Made by a program: the position numbers and the translations under genes. Shown here piece by piece: positions 51,536-60,372 of a DNA stretch of 64,000 nucleotides (within the stretch, counting starts at the first letter, position 1; each line of letters opens with the position of its first letter). The notes beneath the pieces are model-generated. The model made no database searches. It saw nothing but the letters and a program-made list of their open reading frames with translations, and was not told the DNA's origin. This DNA comes from DRPG01 sp964655065 (GTDB lineage Bacteria; Myxococcota_A; UBA796; GCA-2862545). The stretch lies in assembly GCA_964655065.1 (NCBI GenBank), contig CAZZLC010000035.1, positions 1 through 64,000 on the forward strand, in the 5' to 3' direction.

Positions 51536-53635
51536 TCACTCCTCGGCGGCATCACCGCCCGACGCGATCATCGCCATCAGCCCCTCTTCGTCGATCACCG
51601 GCACACCGAGATCCTGCGCCTTGGCGAGCTTGCTCCCCGCCTTCTCGCCAGCCACCAGGTAGTCGGTCTTCTTGGAGACCGACCCCGTGACCTTGCCGCC
51701 ACACGCTTCGATCCGGGCCTTGGCTTCCGCGCGCTCGAGGGTGGGGAGCGTGCCCGTGATCACGAACGTCTTGCCAGCGAGTGCCCGTGAAGCGAGCGTC
51801 TCCTCGCTGACCTCCACCGGCGTGAACTGGACCCCGAACCCGCGCAGCCGCTCGATCTCGTCACGGAACCGGGGATCGTCGAACCAGCCTCGGACACGCT
51901 TCGCCACGACCTCACCGATCCCCTTGACCGCGAGGAGCTCCGCCTCGGTGGCGCTCAACAGCGCGTCGATGGTTCCGAAGCTGTTGGCGAGGTCGCGCGC
52001 GGTGGCCTCTCCGACCTCCGGGACGCCCAGAGCCGACAACACTCTGGAGAAGGGCCGCTCCTTGCTCGCCTCGATGGCCTCGAGCAGGTTGTCGGCGGTC
52101 TTCCCCCCGATGCGCTCCAGCTGGAGCAGCTGGCTGCGGGTGAGCCCGTAGAGGTCGCTGACCCGGGCTACCATGCCTCGAGACACCAGCTGGTTCACCA
52201 GCTTCTCGCCGAGCCCGTCGATGTCCATCGCCCGACGGGAGGCGAAGTAGCGAATCGAGGCGCGTAGCTGTGCGGGACACGCCAGGCTGTTGGGGCAACG
52301 GATCGCGGCCTGATCGGGGTCCACGACGAGCGGCGTCGCACACTCGGGGCAGATCTCGGGCCAGACGGGCTTCGCACGGTCGGCGTGAGCCGCGTCATCG
52401 ACGACCCGGACCACCTTGGGAATGACGTCGCCCGCCCGTTCGATGACCACGGTGTCCCCGACCCGGATGTCGAGCATGACCATCTGATCCTGATTGTGCA
52501 GGGTCGCCCGGCTCACCACGACCCCGCCGACCGCGACCGGCGCGAGGTGGGCCACGGGCGTGATCGCGCCCGTCCGGCCGACCTGGTAGCCGATACCGAG
52601 GAGTTCGGTCGTGACCTGGGGCGGCGGATACTTGAAGGCGGTGGCCCAGCGCGGGGTTCGGGTCAGGAAGCCCAGCTTGGCCTGCCAGGCGAGCCGATCG
52701 ACCTTCACCACCGCACCGTCGATCTCGTAGGCGAGGCCGTGCCGCTGCTGACCGAGCTGCTCGATGGCCTCGATCACGGCGTCGATGCCCACGACGACCT
52801 GGTTGAGATCGTTGACGGGGAGCCCGAATCGGGCGATCGCATCGAGCTGGCCAGAGTGCTCTTCGATCCCCGCGAGATCGTCGCCCGCCGCGAAGCTGTG
52901 GGCGAAGAAGGTGAGCGGCCGGTCCGCTGCGATGGACGGGTCGAGCTGCCGTACCGTGCCTGCGGCGGCGTTGCGTGGATTGGCGAACGGCTCGGCCCCC
53001 GTGGCGACCCGTGCCTGGTTCATCGCGTCGAAGCCGGCGAGCCGGAAGAAGATCTCGCCGCGAACCGCCAGTCGCTCGGGCACCACACCCTGGAGCCGAC
53101 CCGGAATGTCGCGGATCGTGCGGACGTTGTGGAGAACGTCCTCACCGACCTCACCGTCGCCGCGCGTCCCCGCGCCCACGAGCTCGCCGCCCTCGTAGAC
53201 GAGCTCGACCGCGAGACCATCGAGCTTCGGCTCGACGACATAGGGCACGCCATCGGGAGGGTCGTCGTCGCCGAGGAGCTTGCGAACCCGGGTGTCGAAC
53301 TCGCGCAGCTCGTCGTGGCTGAACGCATTGCCGAGCGACAACATGGGCACGCGATGAGGGAACGGCTTCAGGCTCGAGACCGCCGGCCCGCCGACCCGTC
53401 GGGTCGGAGAGTCGGGGTGGATGCGCCCCGGGAACCGCGACTCCAGCAGCTCGAGCTCACGATAGAGCAGGTCGTAGGTCCGATCGTCGATCTCGGGCGC
53501 GTCCTCTTCGTGGTACAGCCGGCTGTGCCGCACGAGATCCGCGGTCAGGTCATCGAGGCGCTTCGACGCCGTCGCCTCGTCGAGCCCCGCGATCGCACGG
53601 GTCAACGCGCCCGCGTCCGTGGAGAGGGGTTGCAC
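51536..53635 (-). CDS. ligA: NAD+-dependent DNA ligase
   Basis: 699 residues from the GTG at 53635, which has GGAGG six bases upstream; the frame is open further, but that part is non-conserved. Adenylation lysine: KLDG at 137-140 (VVEPKLDGLA). Downstream: TRGDGEVGEDVLHN, RGEIFF, NPRNAAAGTVRQLD, a zinc finger with CPEC and two more cysteines (C-P-N-S-L-A-C), helix-hairpin-helix repeats (LERIGGKTADNLLEA, VKGIGEVVAKRVRGW) and a C-terminal BRCT domain ending LIDEEGL. It seals nicks using NAD. Divergent from the aldehyde dehydrogenase gene across 91 bases. Confidence 0.97.
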   Translation of the reverse strand: MQPLSTDAGALTRAIAGLDEATASKRLDDLTADLVRHSRLYHEEDAPEIDDRTYDLLYRELELLESRFPGRIHPDSPTRRVGGPAVSSLKPFPHRVPMLSLGNAFSHDELREFDTRVRKLLGDDDPPDGVPYVVEPKLDGLAVELVYEGGELVGAGTRGDGEVGEDVLHNVRTIRDIPGRLQGVVPERLAVRGEIFFRLAGFDAMNQARVATGAEPFANPRNAAAGTVRQLDPSIAADRPLTFFAHSFAAGDDLAGIEEHSGQLDAIARFGLPVNDLNQVVVGIDAVIEAIEQLGQQRHGLAYEIDGAVVKVDRLAWQAKLGFLTRTPRWATAFKYPPPQVTTELLGIGYQVGRTGAITPVAHLAPVAVGGVVVSRATLHNQDQMVMLDIRVGDTVVIERAGDVIPKVVRVVDDAAHADRAKPVWPEICPECATPLVVDPDQAAIRCPNSLACPAQLRASIRYFASRRAMDIDGLGEKLVNQLVSRGMVARVSDLYGLTRSQLLQLERIGGKTADNLLEAIEASKERPFSRVLSALGVPEVGEATARDLANSFGTIDALLSATEAELLAVKGIGEVVAKRVRGWFDDPRFRDEIERLRGFGVQFTPVEVSEETLASRALAGKTFVITGTLPTLERAEAKARIEACGGKVTGSVSKKTDYLVAGEKAGSKLAKAQDLGVPVIDEEGLMAMIASGGDAAEE

Positions 53636-53726
53636 TCGCAGCCTCCAGTCATCCGGTGTGCATGTCGCGAGGGGGCGGCCAGCGCAAGGAAGGCTCGGCG
53701 TGCTACCCGTCGAGGACGGAGGTTCC

Positions 53727-55241
53727 GTGCGAGACGTACTGGCCCGATTGGGCATCGAAGCAGTGAATCCGGGCGCCGCGACGGCTGGCGGCTGGCTCGA
53801 GACGAGCGGTCCCCGCCACACGGTGACCTCGCCCATCGACGGCCAGCCCCTCGCTGACGTACAGCTGGCCTCGGTCGAGGACTACGACGCCGTGGCGCGG
53901 GAGGCGGAGCAGGCCTTTGTCCGCTGGCGCGTCCTCCCCGCGCCGAAGCGGGGCGAGATCGTGCGTGCCATCGGAGACGCCCTCCGCGTCCACAAGGACG
54001 ACCTGGGACGGCTGGTCACCATCGAGGTCGGCAAGCTGCTCTCGGAAGGGCTCGGCGAGGTCCAGGAGTCGATCGACATGGCCGACCTCGCGGTCGGGAT
54101 GTCGCGTCAGCTGAACGGCCTCACCATGCACAGCGAGCGCCCCGCGCACCGCATGTACGAACAGTGGCACCCCCTCGGGCCCATCGGCATCATCACGGCG
54201 TTCAACTTCCCGAACGCCGTGTGGGCCTGGAACGCCATGGTCGCCGCGATCGCGGGTGACACGATGATCTGGAAGCCGTCGCTCAAGGCGCCGCTCACGG
54301 CCATCGCCACCCACCGCATCGCCGACGCGGTACTCCGCGAGCACGGTTTCGGCGGGGTGTTCAATCTCGTGATCGGCCAGGACGCCACCGTGGGCGAGGC
54401 GATGATCGCCGATCGGCGCCTGCCCCTCATCAGCGCTACGGGCTCCACCCGCATGGGGCGACACGTCGGGCAGGTGGTCGCCTCCAGGCTCGGCCGCACG
54501 CTCCTCGAGCTCGGCGGCAACAATGCCGTCATCGTCGACGGGAACTCGGACCTCGACCTCGCCCTCCGGGGCATCGTCTTTGGCGCGTGCGGCACGGCCG
54601 GGCAGCGCTGTACGTCCACCCGCCGCCTGTTCCTCCACGAGTCGATCGCCGACGGCTTCCTCGAGCGGCTGGTCAAGGTCTACGACAAGCTACCCATCGG
54701 CAACCCCCTCGACGCTGGCGTGCTCGTGGGGCCGCTGATCGACGGTGACGCCGTCGAAGGCTACGAGCGCGCGCTGGCCACCATTCGCGAGCAGGGGGGC
54801 GAGATCCTCGTCGGGGGTTCCCGGGTGGACGGCCCTGGCTTCTACGTGCGTCCCACCGTGGTTCGGGCCTCGCACGACATGCCGATCGTCCGAGAGGAGA
54901 CGTTCGCCCCCATCCTCTACGTGTTCCGGTACGCCGACCTCGACGAGGCGATCGCCCTGCAGAACTCGGTGGACCAGGGGCTGTCGTCGGCCATCTTCAC
55001 GAACGACTTCCGGCACGCCGAGCGATTCCTGTCGCACGCGGGCTCGGACTGCGGCATCGCCAACGTCAACATCGGGACCTCGGGGGCCGAGATCGGCGGC
55101 GCCTTTGGCGGAGAGAAGGACACGGGCGGGGGCCGCGAGGCGGGTTCCGACGCGTGGAAGGCCTACATGCGCCGCCAGACCTGCACGCTCAACTACTCGA
55201 CCGAGCTACCCCTCGCCCAGGGCGTCTCCTTCGACATCTGA
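53727..55241 (+). CDS. Aldehyde dehydrogenase, ALDH7 (aminoadipate-semialdehyde) type
   Basis: 504 residues from the GTG at 53727 with GGAGG four bases upstream. Hallmarks are MSRQLNGLTMHSERPAHRMYEQWHPLGPIGIITAFNFP, catalytic Glu in LLELGGNNAVIV, and Cys in GTAGQRCTSTRRL. The HSERP-x-HRM-x-EQW region is the ALDH7/antiquitin signature, so L-2-aminoadipate 6-semialdehyde is the best-guess substrate, linking it to lysine breakdown, although related betaine or succinic semialdehyde roles exist. Cytoplasmic, NAD-dependent. Its 3' end overlaps the convergent coiled-coil gene by 36 bases. Confidence 0.92.
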   Translation: MRDVLARLGIEAVNPGAATAGGWLETSGPRHTVTSPIDGQPLADVQLASVEDYDAVAREAEQAFVRWRVLPAPKRGEIVRAIGDALRVHKDDLGRLVTIEVGKLLSEGLGEVQESIDMADLAVGMSRQLNGLTMHSERPAHRMYEQWHPLGPIGIITAFNFPNAVWAWNAMVAAIAGDTMIWKPSLKAPLTAIATHRIADAVLREHGFGGVFNLVIGQDATVGEAMIADRRLPLISATGSTRMGRHVGQVVASRLGRTLLELGGNNAVIVDGNSDLDLALRGIVFGACGTAGQRCTSTRRLFLHESIADGFLERLVKVYDKLPIGNPLDAGVLVGPLIDGDAVEGYERALATIREQGGEILVGGSRVDGPGFYVRPTVVRASHDMPIVREETFAPILYVFRYADLDEAIALQNSVDQGLSSAIFTNDFRHAERFLSHAGSDCGIANVNIGTSGAEIGGAFGGEKDTGGGREAGSDAWKAYMRRQTCTLNYSTELPLAQGVSFDI

Positions 55242-55733
55242 GCCGTGGAGAGCCTCGAGGCGCTGCGCGAGGCCGGCCATAGCCTCCTCGACCGCGCTCA
55301 CGCCGTCAGCGGCAGCCTCGGCCGCGGTGTGCGCGGAGGTCGCCCGCTGGTTCGCCTGCTGCGCTTGGTTGCGTGCGGTGGCCGTGGCGTCCTTGACCTC
55401 CATGAGCTGGGTGGTCGCGGCCTGAATCGCGGCCATCGCCATCTGCAGGCGCTTGTCGACCTTGGCGATCCGCTCCTCGAGGGCCTGGAGTCGCTCAGCG
55501 TCGCCGGCCTCGGGCTCGACCGTGGGCTCGAGGGCCGCCACGCGCTCACGCAGGGAGTCGATGCCGTCGAGTTGCTGCTCGATGGCCTCGACCCGCTCGC
55601 GCAGCCGATCCATCAGGGACTCCTGCGCTCGACGGGCTTTTTCACGCGCTCCGCCCGTGGCGCTCCGACTGACCTCGGCCACGGCATCCAGCGTGGACTC
55701 GACGAGCGACCAGAGGGTTTCGCGAACGGCCAT
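55206..55733 (-). CDS. Coiled-coil protein (phasin-like), uncharacterised
   Basis: 175 residues from the ATG at 55733. Nearly the whole chain is an amphipathic helix: heptad-like repeats (RLRERVEAIEQQLDGIDSLRERVAAL, then RLQALEERIAKVDKRLQ), Gln/Ala-rich middle (ATARNQAQQANQRATSAHTAAEAA) and an acidic C-terminus. No signal, no membrane segment. The initial RETLWSLVESTLDAVAE part resembles phasin-like helices, but this is weak. Last gene of a TetR/beta-propeller/coiled-coil operon; the start overlaps the propeller gene stop (TGATG). Confidence 0.68.
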   Translation of the reverse strand: MAVRETLWSLVESTLDAVAEVSRSATGGAREKARRAQESLMDRLRERVEAIEQQLDGIDSLRERVAALEPTVEPEAGDAERLQALEERIAKVDKRLQMAMAAIQAATTQLMEVKDATATARNQAQQANQRATSAHTAAEAAADGVSAVEEAMAGLAQRLEALHGSDVEGDALGEG

Positions 55734-56887
55734 CAGGGCTCCTTGACGATCGGGCTTGGAAATGCAGCGAACAGGCCTTCGCCGACCTCGAGCCCGGGGC
55801 CGCCGTCCAGCGGCACGAGCCAGACGCGCGACGGCGCGTCTCCCTCCCCGGGCGGGCTGCCGCAGAGCACCAGCCACTGCCCCGTGGGGTCCACGATCGG
55901 GTGAGAGGGGGTGTACTGCTCGAAGAATCGGAGGTAGACCCTGGAGTCTCGGCTTGGCACGAGGTCGATCAGCGGGTGCACCCGACCGTCGAGCCCCACT
56001 CGGGACCAGTGCACCACCGCCTCGTCGGGGGCCCGGTTGGCCAGCACGAACCCGTCGCCGCCCGGCAGCCAGAAGAACGCGATGCAGGGCTCGTCGGTCA
56101 CCGGGCGCCGCTCGGCGGTGCGCAGGTTCAACAGCTCGAGCTGACGGTAGGGAGCGCCCGACCCGTCCGGGGAGATGGCGCGAGCGAGCCAGGGGGGGCT
56201 CGGCCCGGCCACGAGGGCTACGAGCCCGTCGACGACCTCGAGCTCGCGAACGTGGTGCCCGTCCGGCGTCGAGGCGAGGATCGCGATCTGATTGCGCTGA
56301 TGGGCCACGTAGGCGAGCCCGCCCTCGATCACGACCGGCGCACAGAAATTTCCGGGCGAACCTGGGAGCTCGCGCCGCTGGCCCTGGGCCGACAGCACGA
56401 CGAGTCGGTTCTCGGGGGGCATGTCCTCCCCGACGAACGCCGCGAGACGATCGCCGGGAAGCCAAGAGAAGAACAGGGGAGAGCCACGCAGCAGCTCGCG
56501 GTCGTGACGCTGACCAGCGGGATCGGCCTCGATGAGCACCAACTCCTGCTCGTCCTGCGACAGCACAGCCAGACGGCGCCCGCTGGGCGACCACTGCAGG
56601 TAGATGGGCACTCGGGCGCCCATGGAACCGACCTCGGCCCCCGACACCCCAGCCACGTCCGAGACCCACACGCGGCTGTTCCGTCCGTCCTTCGCGATGC
56701 GGAAGGCGGCGATGCGCTGACGATCCGGCGAGAATGCGGCCCACGAGTGCACGTCGGCCTCGCGACGCCGACCCCACGACGCCCAGAGGAGGTCCGCCTC
56801 GGCGGCACGCGGTCGAACGCCATCCGGTCCGGCCAGCACGATCCGCCGTCGGCCGTCGACGTACACCATCGGACAGTCCAGCGTCAC
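55733..56887 (-). CDS. WD40/TolB-like beta-propeller protein
   Basis: 384 residues from a GTG overlapping the TetR stop (GTGA); an ATG at 56869 is also possible. Regular repeats of SPDRQRIAAFR, WSPSGRRLAVLS, and DPTGQWLVLCG type (D-x-x-x-L/I-x4) indicate a TolB/WD40-like propeller of about seven blades. No secretion signal is seen, so it may be cytoplasmic. Partner for the coiled-coil protein encoded next; function unknown. Confidence 0.75.
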   Translation of the reverse strand: MTLDCPMVYVDGRRRIVLAGPDGVRPRAAEADLLWASWGRRREADVHSWAAFSPDRQRIAAFRIAKDGRNSRVWVSDVAGVSGAEVGSMGARVPIYLQWSPSGRRLAVLSQDEQELVLIEADPAGQRHDRELLRGSPLFFSWLPGDRLAAFVGEDMPPENRLVVLSAQGQRRELPGSPGNFCAPVVIEGGLAYVAHQRNQIAILASTPDGHHVRELEVVDGLVALVAGPSPPWLARAISPDGSGAPYRQLELLNLRTAERRPVTDEPCIAFFWLPGGDGFVLANRAPDEAVVHWSRVGLDGRVHPLIDLVPSRDSRVYLRFFEQYTPSHPIVDPTGQWLVLCGSPPGEGDAPSRVWLVPLDGGPGLEVGEGLFAAFPSPIVKEP

Positions 56888-57507
56888 CCAGCCGCCTCGG
56901 CCCTCTCGGGGGCTTGGTCGGTAAGGATGCCGTGCAGCAGCATCTGCAGCCCGTCGGAGACGAGGCGGTCCTTGTCGGGCCGGAGCCCAATGGCGCTCTG
57001 GCCAGCCAGACCGTCGATCATCGCCTTGAGCATCTGGGCGATCGTGTGCGGGTCGGCCTCGCGAAAGGAACCCTCGGCCATGCCCTCGGCGAGGATTCGC
57101 GCGGCCGCGTCCACGAATCGCTCGTGAACGGCCTGGCATTCCTCGCGCACCTCGTCGTCGCGGATCCCCTGCTCGCGCATCATGAGGAAGAAGCGAGGCG
57201 GAGACTTCAGACCTGCGAAGTAGTCGAGGTACTTCTGACCGAGGTCGACGAGCTTCACCCTCGCGGGCCTCGGGTCCTCCTCGGCTTCCTCGAGGAAGCT
57301 GTAGGTCGCCTCGTGCTCTTCCTGTACGAGGGCCAGGAAGAGATCCCGCTTGGAGGAAAAGTAGAAGTACACCGCGCCCTTCGAGAGGCTCGCGCGCTTC
57401 GCGACGTCATCGACGCGCGCAGCGAGGTAGCCCTTGTCGATGAAGACGCCCCGGGCCGCTCGGAGGATCTGACTGCGTCGCTCGGCTTCGGAGAGGTGCT
57501 TGGTCAT
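56884..57507 (-). CDS. TetR family transcriptional regulator
   Basis: 207 residues. The helix-turn-helix is at about 12-58 (QILRAARGVFIDKGYLAARVDDVAKRASLSKGAVYFYFSSK), followed by a divergent ligand-binding domain. It is the first gene of a unit with the beta-propeller and coiled-coil genes, so it probably autoregulates them. The FYFSSKRDLFLAL motif is standard. Ligand unknown. Confidence 0.93.
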   Translation of the reverse strand: MTKHLSEAERRSQILRAARGVFIDKGYLAARVDDVAKRASLSKGAVYFYFSSKRDLFLALVQEEHEATYSFLEEAEEDPRPARVKLVDLGQKYLDYFAGLKSPPRFFLMMREQGIRDDEVREECQAVHERFVDAAARILAEGMAEGSFREADPHTIAQMLKAMIDGLAGQSAIGLRPDKDRLVSDGLQMLLHGILTDQAPERAEAAG

Positions 57508-57565
57508 TCTCGTTGCCTGGGTCCACCGGGGACGACGGCCGCCCGGCGTCCTCCGGCTGTAACGC

Positions 57566-58306
57566 TCAATGGACGGTGTCGTCGCGGTTGTCGCCGTCGT
57601 TGGTCCTTCCCCCTTCGAGCACGGTCAGCCGAAGCTCGCGCTCGATCGACGCGCCACGGCGCCGGAGATCGCGCTGTCGCCGACCCGGGCCGAGCAGGTG
57701 CCACCATCCGAACGTCCCCAACCAAACCCCCATCATCTCGGCAGTTCCGAGCGACTGCTGCATCAGCAGCGAGAGGGATGCAATCGCCAGGCTCCCCCAC
57801 ACGAGGATCTTTGCCGGCGCCGGAAACACGAACAAGATGATCTCTCGCTCGGGCCGCGCGATCCCGAAGAGGATCGGGAAGACCAGCGCGAGACTCTCCC
57901 ATCCTCCAGTGGCCTGGCCGTCGAGGAGGCCTGCCGCGTCCATGCCGAAGGGCAGGAGCGTACCGACGACCGCGGCGGAGACCACCGCCTGACCGACCGA
58001 GTCCCAGTTCAGCACCTCGCCCGTCGCCGGGAGGAAGAAGTACAGGACGACGAGCGAGATCAGGACGGGAAAGATTGCCGGTTGCGCAGATGCGTGGACC
58101 AGGAAACGGGTCAGGAGCTGCCACCACTCGAAGGTCCCCAGTGGGCCACCGTCGAGGGAGTGCCAGGTCAAGAAGCTCTTGTCGATTCCGGCGTAGGGAA
58201 GCAACAGCTCGACCACGAAGAGGCCAAAGAGGGCGATGAGCAGGTTGCGCTGCCACCCCTCGGGATTGGGAAAGGCAAACTGTAGGTTCGGCCCGCTACT
58301 CTGCAT
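57566..58306 (-). CDS. Rhomboid-like membrane protein lacking the catalytic serine
   Basis: 246 residues from the ATG at 58306 with GAGGAGG upstream. Multiple membrane segments (LLIALFGLFVVELLLPY, a long FLVHASAQPAIFPVLISLVVLYFFL, and VVSAAVVGTLLPFGM). The EWWQLLTRFLVHA motif resembles the helix-1/2 signature of rhomboids, and ATGGWESLALVFP sits where GxSG would be, but no GxSG and no paired histidine are seen. It is probably an inactive rhomboid-like protein (iRhom/derlin-style) or an unrelated integral membrane protein. The C-terminal part is basic and cytoplasmic. Confidence 0.6.
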   Translation of the reverse strand: MQSSGPNLQFAFPNPEGWQRNLLIALFGLFVVELLLPYAGIDKSFLTWHSLDGGPLGTFEWWQLLTRFLVHASAQPAIFPVLISLVVLYFFLPATGEVLNWDSVGQAVVSAAVVGTLLPFGMDAAGLLDGQATGGWESLALVFPILFGIARPEREIILFVFPAPAKILVWGSLAIASLSLLMQQSLGTAEMMGVWLGTFGWWHLLGPGRRQRDLRRRGASIERELRLTVLEGGRTNDGDNRDDTVH

Positions 58307-58509
58307 GTTTCGTCCTCCTCGGCAGGGTAACGACGGCGTCGGGGCGACCGCAAGGGGTTCGGCGGTGTCTCGTGCCCCGCGGCCCACGGGCCGTGTGAAT
58401 TGCCGGCCCGAGCGGGCGCCGTTACACCCGAGCAGCGGTATCGGCGCCCCAGCGTCGCGTTCGCGACCCCAGGTTGGACGTCGGCTCCTCCCATCCCCTC
58501 GAAGACTTC

Positions 58510-60363
58510 ATGACGTCATCAGCCTCCCAATCGCAGAGAGAGATCGTCCTCGTCGCGATTGAGGGCGAGGTGGATCCGGGCACCGAGTACGCGGTGCCGC
58601 TCGACCGTCCCCTCGAGATCGGTCGCAGCGCACGTGGGCTGAAGATTCACGACACGCTCGTGAGCATCCACCACGCCCGCATCAGCTACCATCCTCGACG
58701 GGGCTACGTCATCGAGGATCTCGGGTCTGCAACCGGCACCTGGGTTGACGAAGAGGTCATCAGAGGGAGCTCGCGACCCATCGGCGTGGGCACGATCCTC
58801 CGCTTCGGGAGCACCGTGTTCGAGGTCGCGCCCTCGAACCGGATCCAGCCTTGGATGCGCGCGGTGGCCGCGGTCTCGGCGGGAATGCTCCTCTTCGCGC
58901 TGCTCGTGTTCGTGGGGATGTCGCTCGCGACCCCCAAGGGAGAGTCGCCGGTCCTCGCCACGCCGCGCCATCAGACCATCGAGTGCAAGTCCGACCAGCG
59001 CCGTCACGTCGCGGTGCCCGAAGCCTTCCGGCGCCACCGCGGCATCTCGATCACCGACCTTCAGGTCGAGCAGGTGCGAGACGACGATGGCAACGACTGC
59101 AGCGAGATCTGGCTACGGATCAAGAACGAGTACACGGTGGTCGTGACGTTCGGGGAGTCCCTGGACGACTGGGTCATCCTCGGAGAGTTCCCCTCGCTGT
59201 GCTCTCCGCCCACCCCGACCTTCGATGGCAAGCGCGACTACCTGCCGATCGTGCGGTGCGATGGCACGGAGTGGTTCATTCCCGCCGAGGGCGACCGATA
59301 CGAGCTGTCCCGGCACGACGGCGTGGTGGTGTTCTACCGACCGGTGGCCAAGCCGTTCATCCCGGTCCCCGACGGTCGCCCGGGCAAGAAGAAGAAGAAC
59401 AAGAAGAAGGTCAAGCACGAGACGGCTCCGGCATCCGATGCGCCGGTGAAGTTCCAGAACCGAATCGCGGCGGGCCGCTTCACGCTTCCCGACGAGGCGA
59501 CCTTCTCCCAATTCCTCGTCGAACGCGGAATCTCGAGCCGCGTGCACTACCTGTTGTGCGAGAAGGCCTTCCCGAACGAAGTCGAGGCCCAGGTCCTCCT
59601 CGAGCACGAGGCCGTTCAGCAGCTCGGCAAGGGGTGCCAGCATCAGCTCCGGCTCGAGGAGGGCGACGGGTCGGTCTACGGGGAACCGGTGGCGGTGGCG
59701 TTCACCGAGTGGGGCCGCCGGGCGCTCGCCGACGACCTCTTCACGTTCTTCGGAGGCGATCCCGAGGGTCTCTTCCTCGGCAACCAGCGCCGCGCGACCC
59801 TCGAGAGGTTCCGCGCCAACCCCGGGAAGCCAAGGCCCATCCACCTGATCGGCGACACCGACGAGATGAAGCCGCCTGTCGCGATCTTCGACTTCCTGGC
59901 CAGTTCGCCGATCGAGAAGCCCTCGCACCAGCTGATCGAGCACTTCCAGTACGCGCGTGGGGCTGCTCCCTACGTGCGAACCCACACTCTACCGAAGAAG
60001 CAGAAGTACCTGGTCAACACCCCGGGGTGCGCCGAGCTCGTCGTTCAGGTCAACGACTTCACCAGCGAGGGCTGGGAGTCGATGATCCCCTTCACGTTCC
60101 TCGAGGTCTCGGACAGGGGCTGCAACAACGGCAAGTCGCAGCGGCTGTTCCGCGCCAACTATTCCGCCCTCGGCTGGCTCGTCCGCGACGCCAGGCCGAA
60201 CCAGGTCGGCGGCCTGAACGTGCGTGCCGTTCTCGAAACCACGTCCACCGGCCGCGGCATCGAGGTGCTTCGCGCGCGCCTGGCCATCCGCGACCCGAAC
60301 AACCGGCCACCGCGGCTGAACGTCCTCGACGAGCGGGAACTCGGAGACGTCAGCCCCGACTGA
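58510..60363 (+). CDS. FHA-domain transmembrane protein with large extracytoplasmic region
   Basis: 617 residues from the ATG at 58510. An N-terminal FHA domain (about 25-107) has GRS at 38-40, S-x2-H at 52-55 and GTWVDEE in place of the usual GT-x-VNG. A membrane segment spans about 117-140. A lysine run (KKKKNKKK, about 290) splits the extracytoplasmic part into two domains; the first has several cysteines, the second contains EKAFPNEVEAQVLLEHEAV and NNRPPRLNVLDE. Neither is a named domain. FHA domains bind phosphothreonine, so it probably reads phosphorylation by kinases such as those at 730 and 22127. Confidence 0.85.
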   Translation: MTSSASQSQREIVLVAIEGEVDPGTEYAVPLDRPLEIGRSARGLKIHDTLVSIHHARISYHPRRGYVIEDLGSATGTWVDEEVIRGSSRPIGVGTILRFGSTVFEVAPSNRIQPWMRAVAAVSAGMLLFALLVFVGMSLATPKGESPVLATPRHQTIECKSDQRRHVAVPEAFRRHRGISITDLQVEQVRDDDGNDCSEIWLRIKNEYTVVVTFGESLDDWVILGEFPSLCSPPTPTFDGKRDYLPIVRCDGTEWFIPAEGDRYELSRHDGVVVFYRPVAKPFIPVPDGRPGKKKKNKKKVKHETAPASDAPVKFQNRIAAGRFTLPDEATFSQFLVERGISSRVHYLLCEKAFPNEVEAQVLLEHEAVQQLGKGCQHQLRLEEGDGSVYGEPVAVAFTEWGRRALADDLFTFFGGDPEGLFLGNQRRATLERFRANPGKPRPIHLIGDTDEMKPPVAIFDFLASSPIEKPSHQLIEHFQYARGAAPYVRTHTLPKKQKYLVNTPGCAELVVQVNDFTSEGWESMIPFTFLEVSDRGCNNGKSQRLFRANYSALGWLVRDARPNQVGGLNVRAVLETTSTGRGIEVLRARLAIRDPNNRPPRLNVLDERELGDVSPD

Positions 60364-60372
60364 GTCGTCGGC

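Noticed and set aside
53636..53836. Longer LigA start extending over the aldehyde dehydrogenase gene
   Set aside because: Non-conserved residues and overlap with a divergent gene; GTG at 53635 has GGAGG.
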